This document shows positions 40,300 to 49,753 of a DNA stretch of 64,000 nt, piece after piece. The translations under genes were made by a program, and so were the position numbers. Numbering within the stretch: position 1 is the first letter of the stretch; each line of letters opens with the position of its first letter. Below the pieces are notes generated by a model, which saw only the letters and a program-made list of their open reading frames with translations, searched no databases and had not been told where the DNA came from. The stretch comes from an uncultured Sutterella sp. (lineage in GTDB: Bacteria; Pseudomonadota; Gammaproteobacteria; Burkholderiales; Burkholderiaceae_F), in the NCBI GenBank assembly GCA_900757865.1, contig CAAEPH010000055.1, positions 97,236 through 161,235 on the forward strand. Direction: 5' to 3'.

Positions 40300-42177
40300 G
40301 TGACAGACTATTCCTTACTTGATAAGATCAATGATCCGGTCGATCTGCGTGCTTTAAACGAGCAAGAGCTGCCCACTTTAGCTCAAGAAATGCGGTCATT
40401 TTTGATCGAGTCGGTTGCGCAAACAGGGGGACATCTCTCGAGTTCGCTTGGCGCTGTCGAGTTAGCGATAGCCATCCACCGTGTTTTTAATACACCAACG
40501 GATCGCGTGATTTGGGACGTGGGTCACCAGGCTTATGCGCACAAAATTCTCACGGGTCGTCGCGATCGGATGAACACATTGCGTCAAAAAGGGGGATTGT
40601 CTGGATTCCCAAAACGTAACGAGTCCGAGTATGACGATTTTGGCGTGGGCCATTCTTCCACGTCCATTTCCGCTGCTTTAGGCATGGCCGTTGCGGCCAA
40701 GCTCGAAGGCCTGCATGATCGCTGGCATGTGGCGGTCATTGGTGACGGTGCGCTCACGGGCGGTATGGCCATGGAAGCGCTCAACGATGCCGGGTTTTAT
40801 AAGTCGGGCGTCAAGTTATTGGTGATTCTCAACGATAACGACTGCTCCATTTCACCACCCGTTGGCGCGATTTCGGCGCATCTCGCTAAGATGGTCTCGA
40901 CGCAAGCTTATATGAACTGTCGGGAGTTGTCGAAGAAAGTCTTGCGACCTGTGCCGGGCTTATGGAATATTGCAAAGCGTATGGAGCAGCAAGCCATTTC
41001 CTTTGTGAGTCCACCCTCGAGTTTATTTTCGAGCTTTGACATCAACTATTATGGCCCCGTGGATGGGCATGATGTGCTCGGGTTGGTGGAAATTCTCAAT
41101 AATCTCAAACAACTCGATTGTCCTGCAGTACTGCACGTTGTGACGCAAAAGGGGCACGGTTACACCAAGGCTGAAGACAATCCCACGGCTTACCATGGCG
41201 TGGGTCACTTTGATCCTAAGGTCGGACTCTTGAAGTCGGTCTCGCCTACGACACCCACCTATACCCAAGTGTTTTCACGCTGGATTGAGGATAAAGCCAA
41301 AGTCGATCAGCGCCTTTACGCAATAACGCCTGCGATGCGTGAAGGGTCGGGGTTGGTGGAATTTGAAAAACAATTCCCTGATCGCTATCGCGACGTGGCG
41401 ATTGCCGAACAACACGCTGTGACGTTCGCAGCGGGGCTTGCTTGCGAAGAGGTTCGCCCTGTGGTGGCCATCTATTCCACGTTCATGCAACGCGCGATGG
41501 ACCAGATTATTCACGATGTGGCACTGCAGAATTTACCCGTCCTCTTTGCCGTGGATCGTGGCGGATTGGTGGGCGCCGATGGGGCTACGCATCATGGTTT
41601 CTTCGATATTGCGATGTTGCGTAGCATTCCCAATATGACGGTGATGGCACCGTCGGACGAAAACGAGTGTCGTTTAATGCTCAATACGGGCTATGAATTG
41701 GGCACGCCAGCAGCCGTGCGTTATCCGCGTGGTAAAGGCCCTGGGGTCATCCCGACTGCGAGTCTTGATGAGACGATACCCGTAGGAAAAGCTCGAAAAT
41801 TGCGTCACGGCTCTCGAGTCGCCCTTCTGGGGTTTGGTTCGATGGTTTCGCGCCTGCGCGAGGTGGCCGAGACGCTTGATGCATCGCTCTACGATATGCG
41901 CTTTGTCAAACCGATTGATAAAGACACCATTTTGGACGTTGCCCAACATTACGACTTGGTGGTTACCGCCGAAGAAGGGGTACTCGCAGGCGGTGCTGGA
42001 GCGGCCGTGCTCGAAGTCATTGCGGATGCTGGCTTGAGCGCGCCTGTGATGCGCTTTGGACTTCCTGATGAGTTTATTGAGCAAGGTACTCAAGAAGAGT
42101 TGCTGCGAGATGCCGGGCTTGACGCACCGCAGATGATCCAAGCGATCAATGAGCGACTGCATACGCTTAAAGCTTGA
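40300..42177 (+). CDS. dxs: 1-deoxy-D-xylulose-5-phosphate synthase
   Basis: Thiamine-diphosphate enzyme making DXP from pyruvate and glyceraldehyde-3-phosphate, the first step of the MEP pathway. From the GTG at 40300 it has 625 residues and aligns with the family start; the frame runs 48 bases further 5' to a TTG that is less likely. Motifs: GHLSSSLGAVEL, DVGHQAYAHKILTGRRDRM, the ThDP motif GDGALTGGMAMEALNDAG, and EQHAVTFAAGLA with the catalytic Glu. It follows ispA. Confidence 0.95.
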   Translation: MTDYSLLDKINDPVDLRALNEQELPTLAQEMRSFLIESVAQTGGHLSSSLGAVELAIAIHRVFNTPTDRVIWDVGHQAYAHKILTGRRDRMNTLRQKGGLSGFPKRNESEYDDFGVGHSSTSISAALGMAVAAKLEGLHDRWHVAVIGDGALTGGMAMEALNDAGFYKSGVKLLVILNDNDCSISPPVGAISAHLAKMVSTQAYMNCRELSKKVLRPVPGLWNIAKRMEQQAISFVSPPSSLFSSFDINYYGPVDGHDVLGLVEILNNLKQLDCPAVLHVVTQKGHGYTKAEDNPTAYHGVGHFDPKVGLLKSVSPTTPTYTQVFSRWIEDKAKVDQRLYAITPAMREGSGLVEFEKQFPDRYRDVAIAEQHAVTFAAGLACEEVRPVVAIYSTFMQRAMDQIIHDVALQNLPVLFAVDRGGLVGADGATHHGFFDIAMLRSIPNMTVMAPSDENECRLMLNTGYELGTPAAVRYPRGKGPGVIPTASLDETIPVGKARKLRHGSRVALLGFGSMVSRLREVAETLDASLYDMRFVKPIDKDTILDVAQHYDLVVTAEEGVLAGGAGAAVLEVIADAGLSAPVMRFGLPDEFIEQGTQEELLRDAGLDAPQMIQAINERLHTLKA

Positions 42178-42198
42178 TAGGGGTCGACCGTCTAAAAG

Positions 42199-42238
42199 AA
42201 CGTGGGTGTCCGAGTGATGAGGAGCCCACGTTTTTTTT
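42199..42238 (+). terminator. Terminator of xseB-ispA-dxs
   Basis: AACGTGGG (42199-42206) and CCCACGTT (42225-42232) pair, followed by a run of eight T in total. Confidence 0.9.
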
Positions 42239-42301
42239 ATTGTCGGCTCGTGGTTTTCCCGCCGGTGGCGATGAGAGCCCTGCTCTGAGACGAGGCAACC
42301 T

Positions 42302-42310
42302 TGGTACAAT
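42302..42310 (+). promoter_or_regulatory. Extended -10 promoter for murB
   Basis: TGG-TACAAT is an extended -10 element, 130 bases before murB; no clear -35. Confidence 0.45.
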
Positions 42311-42439
42311 GGTCTAGAGAAAAGAGACAAGGCTCTGCTCTCTGTGCTTGCCATGGGCGCCATAGGGAGCGAGATGCCATTCTGCTCTTTGTCGATAACG
42401 AAACAATAGGAGCGGCTCGCGATAGCCGACACCACGACT

Positions 42440-43462
42440 ATGACATCCATTCAAGAACGCGTTGCGTTAACCTCGTTGACCACATTCGGTTGTCCCTCTT
42501 TGGCAGAGCATTTTATTGAAGTGCACTCGCTCGAAGAGTTACGGGCAGCCGTTCATGAAGCACATGAAAATCACTGGAAAATTCATGTTTTAGGCGCAGG
42601 CGCCAATACCATCGCCCGCTCTTGGGTGGAGGGATTGGTCATTCGCGTAGCTTTGAAAGGAATCGATGTCACCCCCACGTCAGAGGGAGCGCTTCTCACC
42701 GTGGGCGCGGGTGAACTGTTTCAGACAGTGATCGATCGAATGCTCGCTTTAGGATTCAGTGGTCTAGAAAATCTGACTGCGATTCCAGGCACGGTTGGCG
42801 GAGCTGTGGTGCAAAACATCGGTGCTTACGGTGTGGAATTGGCCGAGCATTTGGTGAGTGTACGTGTCTACGACTGCCAGCGCGATGAAGAACTGGTGCT
42901 CACTGCGCAAGATTGTGATTTTGCCTATCGACACAGTGTGTTTAAAAAGCCCAAAGCGTCACAGTGGATCATTTTATCGGCCGTTCTTCGCGTTCAAAAA
43001 GCGTTTACTCCTGTGATCTCCTACAAGGACGTTGAGCAAAGTCTAGTTCGCGAAGGGTTAAGCGTTGAGACGTTAACTGCAACACGACTTTCGGAGCTCA
43101 TTCGTGAGATCCGGGCTCGTAAACTGCCCGATCCACAGGTGATTGGTAATGCCGGGTCGTTTTTCATGAACCCGATTGTCAATAAAGTGCATTGGCGCCG
43201 CTTGTTGACGACGCATCCGAGTTTGGTCTCGTACAAATTGGGTGGTGCCCGAATGAAAATTGCCGCGGCTTGGCTGATTGAAGAGGCAGGTTTCAAAGGT
43301 TGGAGTGATGGCAAAGTAGGGGTGTACGATAAGCATGCCTTGATTTTGGTGAACAAGGGCGCCGCCACGGGTGAAGACGTGTTGCGCTTAGCCAAGACTA
43401 TACAAGAACGGGTACAAGCACAATTTGGGGTGCAACTCAAGATGGAACCCGTCGTGTTGTAA
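42440..43462 (+). CDS. murB: UDP-N-acetylenolpyruvoylglucosamine reductase
   Basis: Flavoenzyme reducing UDP-GlcNAc-enolpyruvate to UDP-MurNAc in peptidoglycan synthesis. It has 340 residues, matching the longer type I MurB. FAD-binding segments VLGAGANTI and IPGTVGGAVVQNIGAYG are present, the catalytic Ser is in GNAGSFFMNP, and the C-terminal Glu is in KMEPVVL. It stands as a single gene between two terminators. Confidence 0.95.
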   Translation: MTSIQERVALTSLTTFGCPSLAEHFIEVHSLEELRAAVHEAHENHWKIHVLGAGANTIARSWVEGLVIRVALKGIDVTPTSEGALLTVGAGELFQTVIDRMLALGFSGLENLTAIPGTVGGAVVQNIGAYGVELAEHLVSVRVYDCQRDEELVLTAQDCDFAYRHSVFKKPKASQWIILSAVLRVQKAFTPVISYKDVEQSLVREGLSVETLTATRLSELIREIRARKLPDPQVIGNAGSFFMNPIVNKVHWRRLLTTHPSLVSYKLGGARMKIAAAWLIEEAGFKGWSDGKVGVYDKHALILVNKGAATGEDVLRLAKTIQERVQAQFGVQLKMEPVVL

Positions 43463-43484
43463 TGAGCTAACGACGAGGTTGTCC

Positions 43485-43523
43485 ACAAAAGGTCCGCGAT
43501 GGGCCTTTTGTACATTCTTTTTT
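43485..43523 (+). terminator. Terminator of murB
   Basis: ACAAAAGG (43485-43492) pairs with CCTTTTGT (43504-43511), followed by ACATTCTTTTTT. Confidence 0.75.
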
Positions 43524-43555
43524 GTGTATGAAATAGTGTGAGGAGATAGAGAAGC

Positions 43556-44188
43556 GTGCAGGCGTTAGAAATACGAACTTTAACGAGTGAAACTTTACCT
43601 CTCTTTGCTCAAGCGTTCTATGACGAGTGGGGCTACGAATGTCGGGGTGATGACGAATTGGCTCATCTAATATCTCGCTGGTATGCGGCTAAAGTTTCCC
43701 ACTATGTGACGTTTTCTCAACTATTACTCAATGACGGCGAATTGATTGGTGCGACGCTAGGATCGATGGCGTCACAGCGCGTTGAAGTGACGCGTTGGCC
43801 GGAGCGCTTTAATTTGGATAACTTAGAAGAGAAGATTCGCAAGCATCCGGGTAGTGAGCCGGTTTGCTTTTTCTATCGTCACTTGTTTGAAGCCAACGAA
43901 AACATGCGAGCGGCCGCTGCACAACGAGGTCGGGTGTTCCCTGCCGAACTGCTCTTTTTGTGGGTGAGTTCTCGACATCGTGGGCACGGTTACTCAAAGC
44001 GGTTGTTGAACTGGGCCATGACGACCATGAAAGAGGCGGGCGCCACGTCGTTTTGTCTTTTCACCGATACCAATTGTGATGTGAGTTTTTATCAGCGCGC
44101 GCCTTGGGTGTTAGAAGGTGAGTCGCCTTGGCCTGATAAATATGGGATGGGTGGCGGAAAAGAGTTGATGTTTTCGCGCTCGTTGTAG
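43556..44188 (+). CDS. GNAT-family N-acetyltransferase
   Basis: 210 residues, GTG start with AGGAG about 11 bases upstream. The acetyl-CoA-binding core reads LLFLWVSSRHRGHGYSKRLLNWAM (motif A, R-x-x-G-x-G/S), followed by CLFTDTNCDVSFYQR near the end. The insert between about residues 80 and 120, rich in Arg/Glu, is not typical and may define substrate choice. Substrate unknown. It is a stand-alone gene with terminators on both sides. Confidence 0.8.
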   Translation: MQALEIRTLTSETLPLFAQAFYDEWGYECRGDDELAHLISRWYAAKVSHYVTFSQLLLNDGELIGATLGSMASQRVEVTRWPERFNLDNLEEKIRKHPGSEPVCFFYRHLFEANENMRAAAAQRGRVFPAELLFLWVSSRHRGHGYSKRLLNWAMTTMKEAGATSFCLFTDTNCDVSFYQRAPWVLEGESPWPDKYGMGGGKELMFSRSL

Positions 44189-44240
44189 TGGGATGAGTGC
44201 GCTGGCGCTTTGCGATAAGCAAAAGCAAAGAGAAAAAAGA

Positions 44241-44267
44241 AACGCCGTTCTTAAAAAGGACGGCGTT
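44241..44267 (-). terminator. Terminator of rpsT, bidirectional
   Basis: A stem of about 12 bp with one G-T pair, AACGCCGTTCTT (44241-44252) with the facing AAGGACGGCGTT, closed by a short A loop. On the minus strand it is followed by TCTTTTTTC, so it ends rpsT and also the convergent GNAT gene. Confidence 0.85.
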
Positions 44268-44301
44268 TTGTGCTCGGTATTTTTTCTCTTGTTAGCGCAA
44301 A

Positions 44302-44565
44302 TTAGGCCATGGCCTTGATGCTAGCAGAGAGACGGCTCTTATGACGAGCCGCAGCGTTGGCGTGAAGAACGCCTTTGCCCTTCAACGTGTCGATCACGGA
44401 TTCAGCCTGCTTGAAGGCTTCCTGAGCAGCCGCCTTGTCACCCGCGACGATCAACTTGCGAACAGCCTTGATCGCGGTGCGATACTGGCTACGCTGAGAA
44501 GCGAGGTGAGAGTTACGAGCAACGTTCTGACGAGCGCGTTTACGAGCTTGTTTGGTATTGGCCAT
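44302..44565 (-). CDS. rpsT: 30S ribosomal protein S20
   Basis: 87 residues, basic and helical, starting MANTKQARKRARQNVARN and ending with the conserved HANAAARHKSRL and AIKAMA. It binds 16S rRNA early in 30S assembly. AAGGAATTTTTAAA precedes the ATG. It is divergent from murJ, a common proteobacterial arrangement. Confidence 0.97.
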   Translation of the reverse strand: MANTKQARKRARQNVARNSHLASQRSQYRTAIKAVRKLIVAGDKAAAQEAFKQAESVIDTLKGKGVLHANAAARHKSRLSASIKAMA

Positions 44566-44985
44566 TTTAAAAATTCCTTGCCTTTAAAAAATTTGAACAG
44601 TCGGCGTCGAGATAAGTTTTGGTAAGTCAACAAACAGACACCAAAAACTTACCATCCATCCCGGTGTTCCCGATGGCCTGAGGATGCATCGGACGCCACC
44701 TGCCACAAACCACTAACAGAGCAACGTGTTGGGTTTGTCTTGGCAAAGCGGTTTGAGCTTGACACCAAAGACGTCGCAAATTCTAAGGGAGTGTCTTGAC
44801 CGAAAGGATCAACACTACCGTGAGACCGAACGGAGGGATCCATTTCTTCGTGGCACAAGTCTCTCTCAGAAAGCCCTAGACTATAGCAAATTTCCAAAAC
44901 CAATGGAAGAAAAGGCGTTAAAATTTTTGCACCTTTTCCCTAAAACGACAGATTGTTTTCCACCTTACCGTTTTTCTAGAGTCTC
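44566..44985. promoter_or_regulatory. Divergent rpsT-murJ intergenic region
   Basis: 420 bases with no gene I can support. Near rpsT an imperfect inverted repeat, AAGTTTTGGT (about 44616-44625) with ACCAAAAACTT (about 44640-44650), would fold in the rpsT leader and could serve S20 autoregulation, which is known in E. coli. Toward murJ the sequence is A/T-rich, with TTAAAAT near 44919 as a possible -10 and a small TTTCCA/TGGAAG hairpin before it. Confidence 0.4.
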
Positions 44986-46518
44986 ATGTCTTTACTTAAA
45001 TCAGCCGCAACCGTCTCGGGTTTGACGTTGGTGAGCCGTATTACGGGCGTCATTCGCGATATGCTCATCGCTCGCTATTTTGGTGCGAGTGCCGAAACGG
45101 ACGCTTTTTATGCGGCGTTTCGACTGCCGAATATGTTGCGACGCTTATTTGCCGAAGGGGCATTTCAGCAGGCGTTTGTGCCGATGTTGGCGGAGGTCAA
45201 GGCCAAGGAAAACGACAGCGACTGTCAGCGGTTCATGAATCATGTGTTCACGATTCTGGCGCTCGCAGTATTCGCGGTAAGCGTCTTGGGTGTGCTCGTC
45301 GCTCCCCTTTTGGTGTGGGCGATTGCAGCAGGGTTGTCGTCTGATCCAGAAGCGTTTTCGCTAGCGGTGGGGCTCACGCGCTTTATGTTTCCCTATATTG
45401 CGTTTATGTCTTTGGTAGCGCTCGCGGCGGCCATTCTCAATACTTGGAAGCGGTTTTCCATCCCCGCCTTTACCCCTGTGCTACTCAATCTCAGTTTTAT
45501 CACCTTTACGGTGTTGCTCGCCCCGCGATTAGAGAATCCCATTTGGGCGCTCGGGGTTGCGGTAATTGTGGGTGGGGTGTTGCAGCTCGCCGTGCAACTC
45601 ATCGCGTTGCGTCGCATTGGTGTGCACCTACGTATGGTCTCACCACGCGCTGCGTTTGCTGATACGAACGTTCGTCGTGTGCTCAAACTCATGGTGCCAG
45701 CGCTTTTTGGTGTGGGCGTAGCGCAACTGTCGATTTTGATCAATACCAACATCGCTTCACACTTGGAACACGGTGCCGTGACGTGGCTCAATTATGCCGA
45801 CCGCTTGATGGAGTTTCCTACAGCACTTTTAGGCGTAGCGCTGGGGACCGTGTTGTTGCCCGGCCTCTCGAGAGCGTTTGCTCAGAACGATCTGACACGC
45901 TATAACCAGTTACTCGATCGCGGTTTGCGTTTGGTGGTGCTCGTGGGTATTCCTGCAGCGGTGGGACTGGGATTAACCGCTCAAGCGCTGGTGGCGTTCT
46001 TATTTCAAGGCAGTCAATTTGGTCCGAGCGACGTGTACCAAACGTCGATGGCCGTGGTGGGTTATAGCGTCGGCCTTTTGGGCCTCATTGCGATCAAGAT
46101 TGTGGCGCCAGCCTTTTATGCACGAAAAGACATTCGCACGCCAGTGAGAGTGGCTTTTTGGAGTTTGGTCGTGGTGCAGCTTGTCAACTTGGGTTCCGTT
46201 CCTCTTTTTGCCCAAGCTGGGTTAGCCCTCTCTGTCGGGTTAGGGAGTTTATTTAACGCTTCTCGCCTGTTATGGATTTTGCGTCAACGTGGGCACTACC
46301 AGACCGAAAGCGGATGGGGGCTCTATTTGTTGCGTATTCTGGTGGCGTCAGCCGTGATGGGCGGGGCGCTTTGGTATGGCCAGTTGGGCTGGGATTGGAC
46401 CGCGATCAGTTGGACGACGCGTGCCGTGGGCGTGCTCGTGATGGTGCTCACAGCGATTCTGATCTATTTTGGCACCCTGTGGGTACTCGGCTGGCGCTGG
46501 CGCGAGTACCGAGCATGA
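44986..46518 (+). CDS. murJ: Lipid II flippase MurJ
   Basis: Inner-membrane MOP-superfamily protein that moves lipid II across the membrane. It has 510 residues with about 14 hydrophobic helices. The N-terminal SAATVSGLTLVSRITGVIRDMLIARYFGAS and RLPNMLRRLFAEGAFQQAFVP are highly characteristic. It is divergent from rpsT as in many proteobacteria. Confidence 0.96.
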   Translation: MSLLKSAATVSGLTLVSRITGVIRDMLIARYFGASAETDAFYAAFRLPNMLRRLFAEGAFQQAFVPMLAEVKAKENDSDCQRFMNHVFTILALAVFAVSVLGVLVAPLLVWAIAAGLSSDPEAFSLAVGLTRFMFPYIAFMSLVALAAAILNTWKRFSIPAFTPVLLNLSFITFTVLLAPRLENPIWALGVAVIVGGVLQLAVQLIALRRIGVHLRMVSPRAAFADTNVRRVLKLMVPALFGVGVAQLSILINTNIASHLEHGAVTWLNYADRLMEFPTALLGVALGTVLLPGLSRAFAQNDLTRYNQLLDRGLRLVVLVGIPAAVGLGLTAQALVAFLFQGSQFGPSDVYQTSMAVVGYSVGLLGLIAIKIVAPAFYARKDIRTPVRVAFWSLVVVQLVNLGSVPLFAQAGLALSVGLGSLFNASRLLWILRQRGHYQTESGWGLYLLRILVASAVMGGALWYGQLGWDWTAISWTTRAVGVLVMVLTAILIYFGTLWVLGWRWREYRA

Positions 46519-46638
46519 CGTCATCCGTGAGCGTCATCACTCTCGTCCCGAGAGCTGCTTGGCGCTCATGGATGCTTGCGTTGGCTTGAGTTGAGTTGGC
46601 AGAATGGGCCACAACACAAAAAGCGTGATCGTCGTGGA

Positions 46639-46947
46639 CTAATTGTCGAGACGATCGTCTTCATCGTTGCCTTCAGCATCGATACTCTCGATCTCATCAC
46701 GGGTTAAAAACGGCATATCTTGGGGCCAACCGATCAACTCGTCTTCGGAGAGTTTGTTAAGCGCATTGGCGCCCAACTCGGCGGTGTTGACGGCATAGTT
46801 GAGCTTGGCGTATACGTGTACGAGTTGATTACGCAGTACGCTCTCAGCGTCTTCCCAATCACCGTTTTCCACGGTGTGTACCGCTTCACCGAGCGCTTCA
46901 TACGCATCATTGAGTGTGGCGGCAAGCCAGTCTTTATCAATCGTCAT
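46639..46947 (-). CDS. Small acidic hypothetical protein
   Basis: 102 residues, soluble and acidic, mostly helical, with a C-terminal tail rich in Asp and Glu (EGNDEDDRLDN). AAGGA lies six bases before the ATG. I recognise no family. It is convergent with murJ, and no T-rich terminator is obvious in the 120 bases between them. Confidence 0.65.
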   Translation of the reverse strand: MTIDKDWLAATLNDAYEALGEAVHTVENGDWEDAESVLRNQLVHVYAKLNYAVNTAELGANALNKLSEDELIGWPQDMPFLTRDEIESIDAEGNDEDDRLDN

Positions 46948-47125
46948 GACCTTGTCCTTGAGTATTTAAGGTGATGAAAAAGTTTGCTCATTGTAGCGAA
47001 GCAAACTCACTCATGCTCAAAGAACTTTCGCTAGAATGCAGGTACTCAAGACGTCATGCAAACCGAAAGCCCGTGCGCGTTTCTCTACCGTGGCATCTTG
47101 TTGCTTTCTCTGCCTTGAAGTCATC

Positions 47126-48331
47126 ATGATGAAAATCCCCCATTTTCTTCAACCTTTTATTCCCTCGCAAGACATGGCCTGGAATCGCTTAGCGGTCAGT
47201 TTTGGCATGTTTATTGTGGGTATTATTTTCGCAAGTTGGGCCTCCCGAATCCCTGATGTTAAGGCCATGTTGTCCATGACGGATGCGGAATTGGGCTTTA
47301 CGCTTTTTGCGACCCCGATTGGTCAGATCCCGTCCATGGTGGTGACCCCGATGCTGGTGAAGCGTTTCGGGTCACGCATACTGATTGTGCTGGCAACGTT
47401 GGGGTATGCCACTATGCTGGTAGCCTTGGGGTTTGTAACGAGTAAAACCCAGCTCTTTTTGGTGTTGATCACCTTTGGGGTGTTCAACAACATGATGAGC
47501 ATTTGCAATAACGCGCAAGCCGTTGCCGTTGAAAACCTGTATCGCCGCTCGATTATGGCGAAGTTCCACGGCTGTTGGTCCTTGGGTGGCGTCGTTGGTG
47601 GACTGCTCGGTGGCTTGATGGCCGGTTGGGACGTGGCACCAAAGTGGCACTTTATGGTGCTTTGGGTGATGGCGGTCCTCATCGCTTATTTTTGCTGGAA
47701 TCACTTAATGAAAGTGGATCCGCAACCTCAGGTCGCGCATACCGGATTGACACGTCACCGTTGGGTGATGCCCGATGCATTGCTCATTGTGTTGGGCATT
47801 ATTGGTTTTGGCTCGATGGCGGTCGAAGGTTCCATGTATGACTGGAACAGTGTTTACTTCGTTTCGGTCCTTCACGAAGAAGGTTTTGAAGCGCGTTTTG
47901 GGTATCTCGCTTGCATGATCTTCATGGTGTCGGCGCGCTTTATCGCAGACGGTTTTATCAATCGCTATGGGGAAGTCGTTGTTCTACGTGTTTCGTCGCT
48001 CTCGATGACCGTAGGATTGGCGATGCTTGTCTTTTTCCCCTCGCTGTGGCCGGCCATGATCGGTAGCGCCTTTGTGGGGTTTGGCATGGCTGCGGTGGTA
48101 CCGATTTGTTTCTCCATGGCGGGTCGTAGTGCGCGGGTGAGCGCTTCCACCGCCATTTCCATGGTGACCGCTATCTCCTTCTTGGGCTTTTTGTTAGGAC
48201 CACCCGTGATCGGGACGGTTTCCGAACACGTTGGGCTCCGTGGCGCTTTCGGACTGGTGATGGGGGCTCCTCTGATAGTACTAATTCTTTCGACGAGATT
48301 GCATAAATTGGCCCCAAAGAAAATAGGCTAA
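47126..48331 (+). CDS. MFS transporter (YbjJ-like)
   Basis: Inner-membrane protein, about 401 residues from the ATG at 47126 (MMKIPHFLQPF...); the frame runs 90 bases further 5' without support. It has twelve predicted helices, with FASWASRIPDVKAMLSMTDAELG in the first loop, a pattern of the YbjJ/sugar-type MFS branch, and MAKFHGCWSLGGVVGG in the middle. Substrate unknown. The upstream ribosome-binding site is weak. Confidence 0.82.
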   Translation: MMKIPHFLQPFIPSQDMAWNRLAVSFGMFIVGIIFASWASRIPDVKAMLSMTDAELGFTLFATPIGQIPSMVVTPMLVKRFGSRILIVLATLGYATMLVALGFVTSKTQLFLVLITFGVFNNMMSICNNAQAVAVENLYRRSIMAKFHGCWSLGGVVGGLLGGLMAGWDVAPKWHFMVLWVMAVLIAYFCWNHLMKVDPQPQVAHTGLTRHRWVMPDALLIVLGIIGFGSMAVEGSMYDWNSVYFVSVLHEEGFEARFGYLACMIFMVSARFIADGFINRYGEVVVLRVSSLSMTVGLAMLVFFPSLWPAMIGSAFVGFGMAAVVPICFSMAGRSARVSASTAISMVTAISFLGFLLGPPVIGTVSEHVGLRGAFGLVMGAPLIVLILSTRLHKLAPKKIG

Positions 48332-48358
48332 AAAGAGTCATTTCATTCTGACAGAGGG

Positions 48359-48400
48359 AAATATCCGCTCCACTTATTTTGGTGGAGCGATATTTGTCTT
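48359..48400 (+). terminator. Terminator after the MFS gene
   Basis: AATATCcGCTCCAC pairs with GTGGAGCgATATT (core 48367-48373 with 48382-48388), followed by TGTCTTG. Confidence 0.7.
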
Positions 48401-48571
48401 GGGTAAAAACCCTCATAAGCTATATCGCCTAGAGGTTCTCCTTTTCCAAAAAAGTGTGATTACAATGCATTTTGTGGATGGAAATTCTGCAATGTTTTCA
48501 TCACCAGAACGACAAAAAAAGCCGTTCTACCGTAACAATCCAGTAACACATCAGGAAAAGGAACCTTCGGT

Positions 48572-49327
48572 ATGTCTATCAAAACCATTGCAGCTGCTGT
48601 CGCAGCAACCGCTGTGCTTTTTAGCACGCCTATCACCGCAGAAACCCTCAAAGTGGGTAGCGAAACGGTTTATCCGCCATTTGAGTTTCTCGACTCCGCT
48701 TCAGGAAAATACGTTGGCTTTGACATCGATTTGCTCGATGCTGTCGCAAAACGTGCCGGTTTTGAACCGGAAATCTACTCCATGGGGTTAGACGGTCTCA
48801 TCCCCGCCCTCATGTCAAAGTCTATTGACGTTGCTGTCTCAGCGCTTACCATCACGCCAGAACGCGCCGCCAAGGTTGATTTCACCAAGCCCTATTATGA
48901 TGCCGGCTTGACGATTATGACCCGTGGTGACAATCCCGATAAGATTGAAGGCCCCAAACAATTGGAAGGCAAGTTGCTTTGTGCCGAAATCGGCTCAGCC
49001 GGTTCGGTCTACATGTCCAAGATCCCCGGGGTCAAGATTCGCACCTTCAACTCCGCAGCCGAAGCTTTTATGGAAATTTCCCAAGGTGGCTGCTACGCGA
49101 TGGTCAATGATAAGCCGGTCAATGAATACTTCCTCAATCAAAAGAGCAGCTCGGGGATGAACCTCAAAGAAGTTCCCGTGGTTCTCTCGGAAGACCAATA
49201 CGGATTCGCGATTCGAAAAGGCAATACGGCATTGCGTGATCGTTTGAATAAGGCTCTCGACGAAGTGAAAGCCGATGGGACGTATGACAAGATCTACGCC
49301 AAATGGTTCTCCACTGGTAAAAAGTAA
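48572..49327 (+). CDS. Amino-acid ABC transporter substrate-binding protein
   Basis: Periplasmic binding protein of family 3, 251 residues. The signal peptide ends near TPITA|ETL. The mature part has the family signature GFDIDLLDAVAKRAG and AVSALTITPERAAKVDFTKPYYDAG, with an Arg/Asp pattern of polar or basic amino-acid binders (GlnH, ArtJ or HisJ types). No permease or ATPase gene is adjacent, so it either uses a transporter encoded elsewhere or has another role. A purine-rich GGAA site precedes the ATG. Confidence 0.9.
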   Translation: MSIKTIAAAVAATAVLFSTPITAETLKVGSETVYPPFEFLDSASGKYVGFDIDLLDAVAKRAGFEPEIYSMGLDGLIPALMSKSIDVAVSALTITPERAAKVDFTKPYYDAGLTIMTRGDNPDKIEGPKQLEGKLLCAEIGSAGSVYMSKIPGVKIRTFNSAAEAFMEISQGGCYAMVNDKPVNEYFLNQKSSSGMNLKEVPVVLSEDQYGFAIRKGNTALRDRLNKALDEVKADGTYDKIYAKWFSTGKK

Positions 49328-49451
49328 CCAATACACGTGGATTAACCGTTGATCGTTGAGTGCCGTCGATCGCCGTAAAGTCACCGAAATTCGTGATCCA
49401 TTGCAGTTTGCTGTGATGGGCGTCGCAAAACTTCAAACGCAAAGAATCCTC

Positions 49452-49499
49452 AAAGGCCACAGCAGTTTCATCAGGGTTTTTTCTGCTGTGGCCTTTTTG
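49452..49499 (+). terminator. Terminator of the amino-acid binding-protein gene
   Basis: A perfect 14-bp stem, AAAGGCCACAGCAG (49452-49465) with CTGCTGTGGCCTTT (49483-49496), followed by TTTG. Confidence 0.92.
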
Positions 49500-49683
49500 T
49501 TGCCTGGCTTTTTGAGCTTTTTGATCTCGAGCACTCTGCCTGTAGGACGAGGTTGATGGGAGGCCACGTGAATGGCGTCGTTCACGAAAATAAGAATGTC
49601 GACGTGATGGGTGTTCACGTCATTGAGAATGATGATTTATGTTTCAATAAAATCGCAGATAGTAGGATAAAACGCTGGTGCAC

Positions 49684-49731
49684 AAAAAAACACTCACGCT
49701 CAACTTAAGTTCCGCCTCGCGTGAGTGTTTT
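49684..49731 (-). terminator. Terminator of metQ
   Basis: ACACTCACGC (49690-49699) pairs with GCGTGAGTGT (49719-49728); on the minus strand seven T in total follow. The bases between this and the preceding terminator hold no gene I can support. Confidence 0.9.
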
Positions 49732-49753
49732 GGGAGAGCGTTTGGTAGGGCGC

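Noticed and set aside
49433..49618. Minus-strand frame between the two binding-protein genes
   Set aside because: It runs straight through the strong terminator at 49452-49499 and shows no family features.
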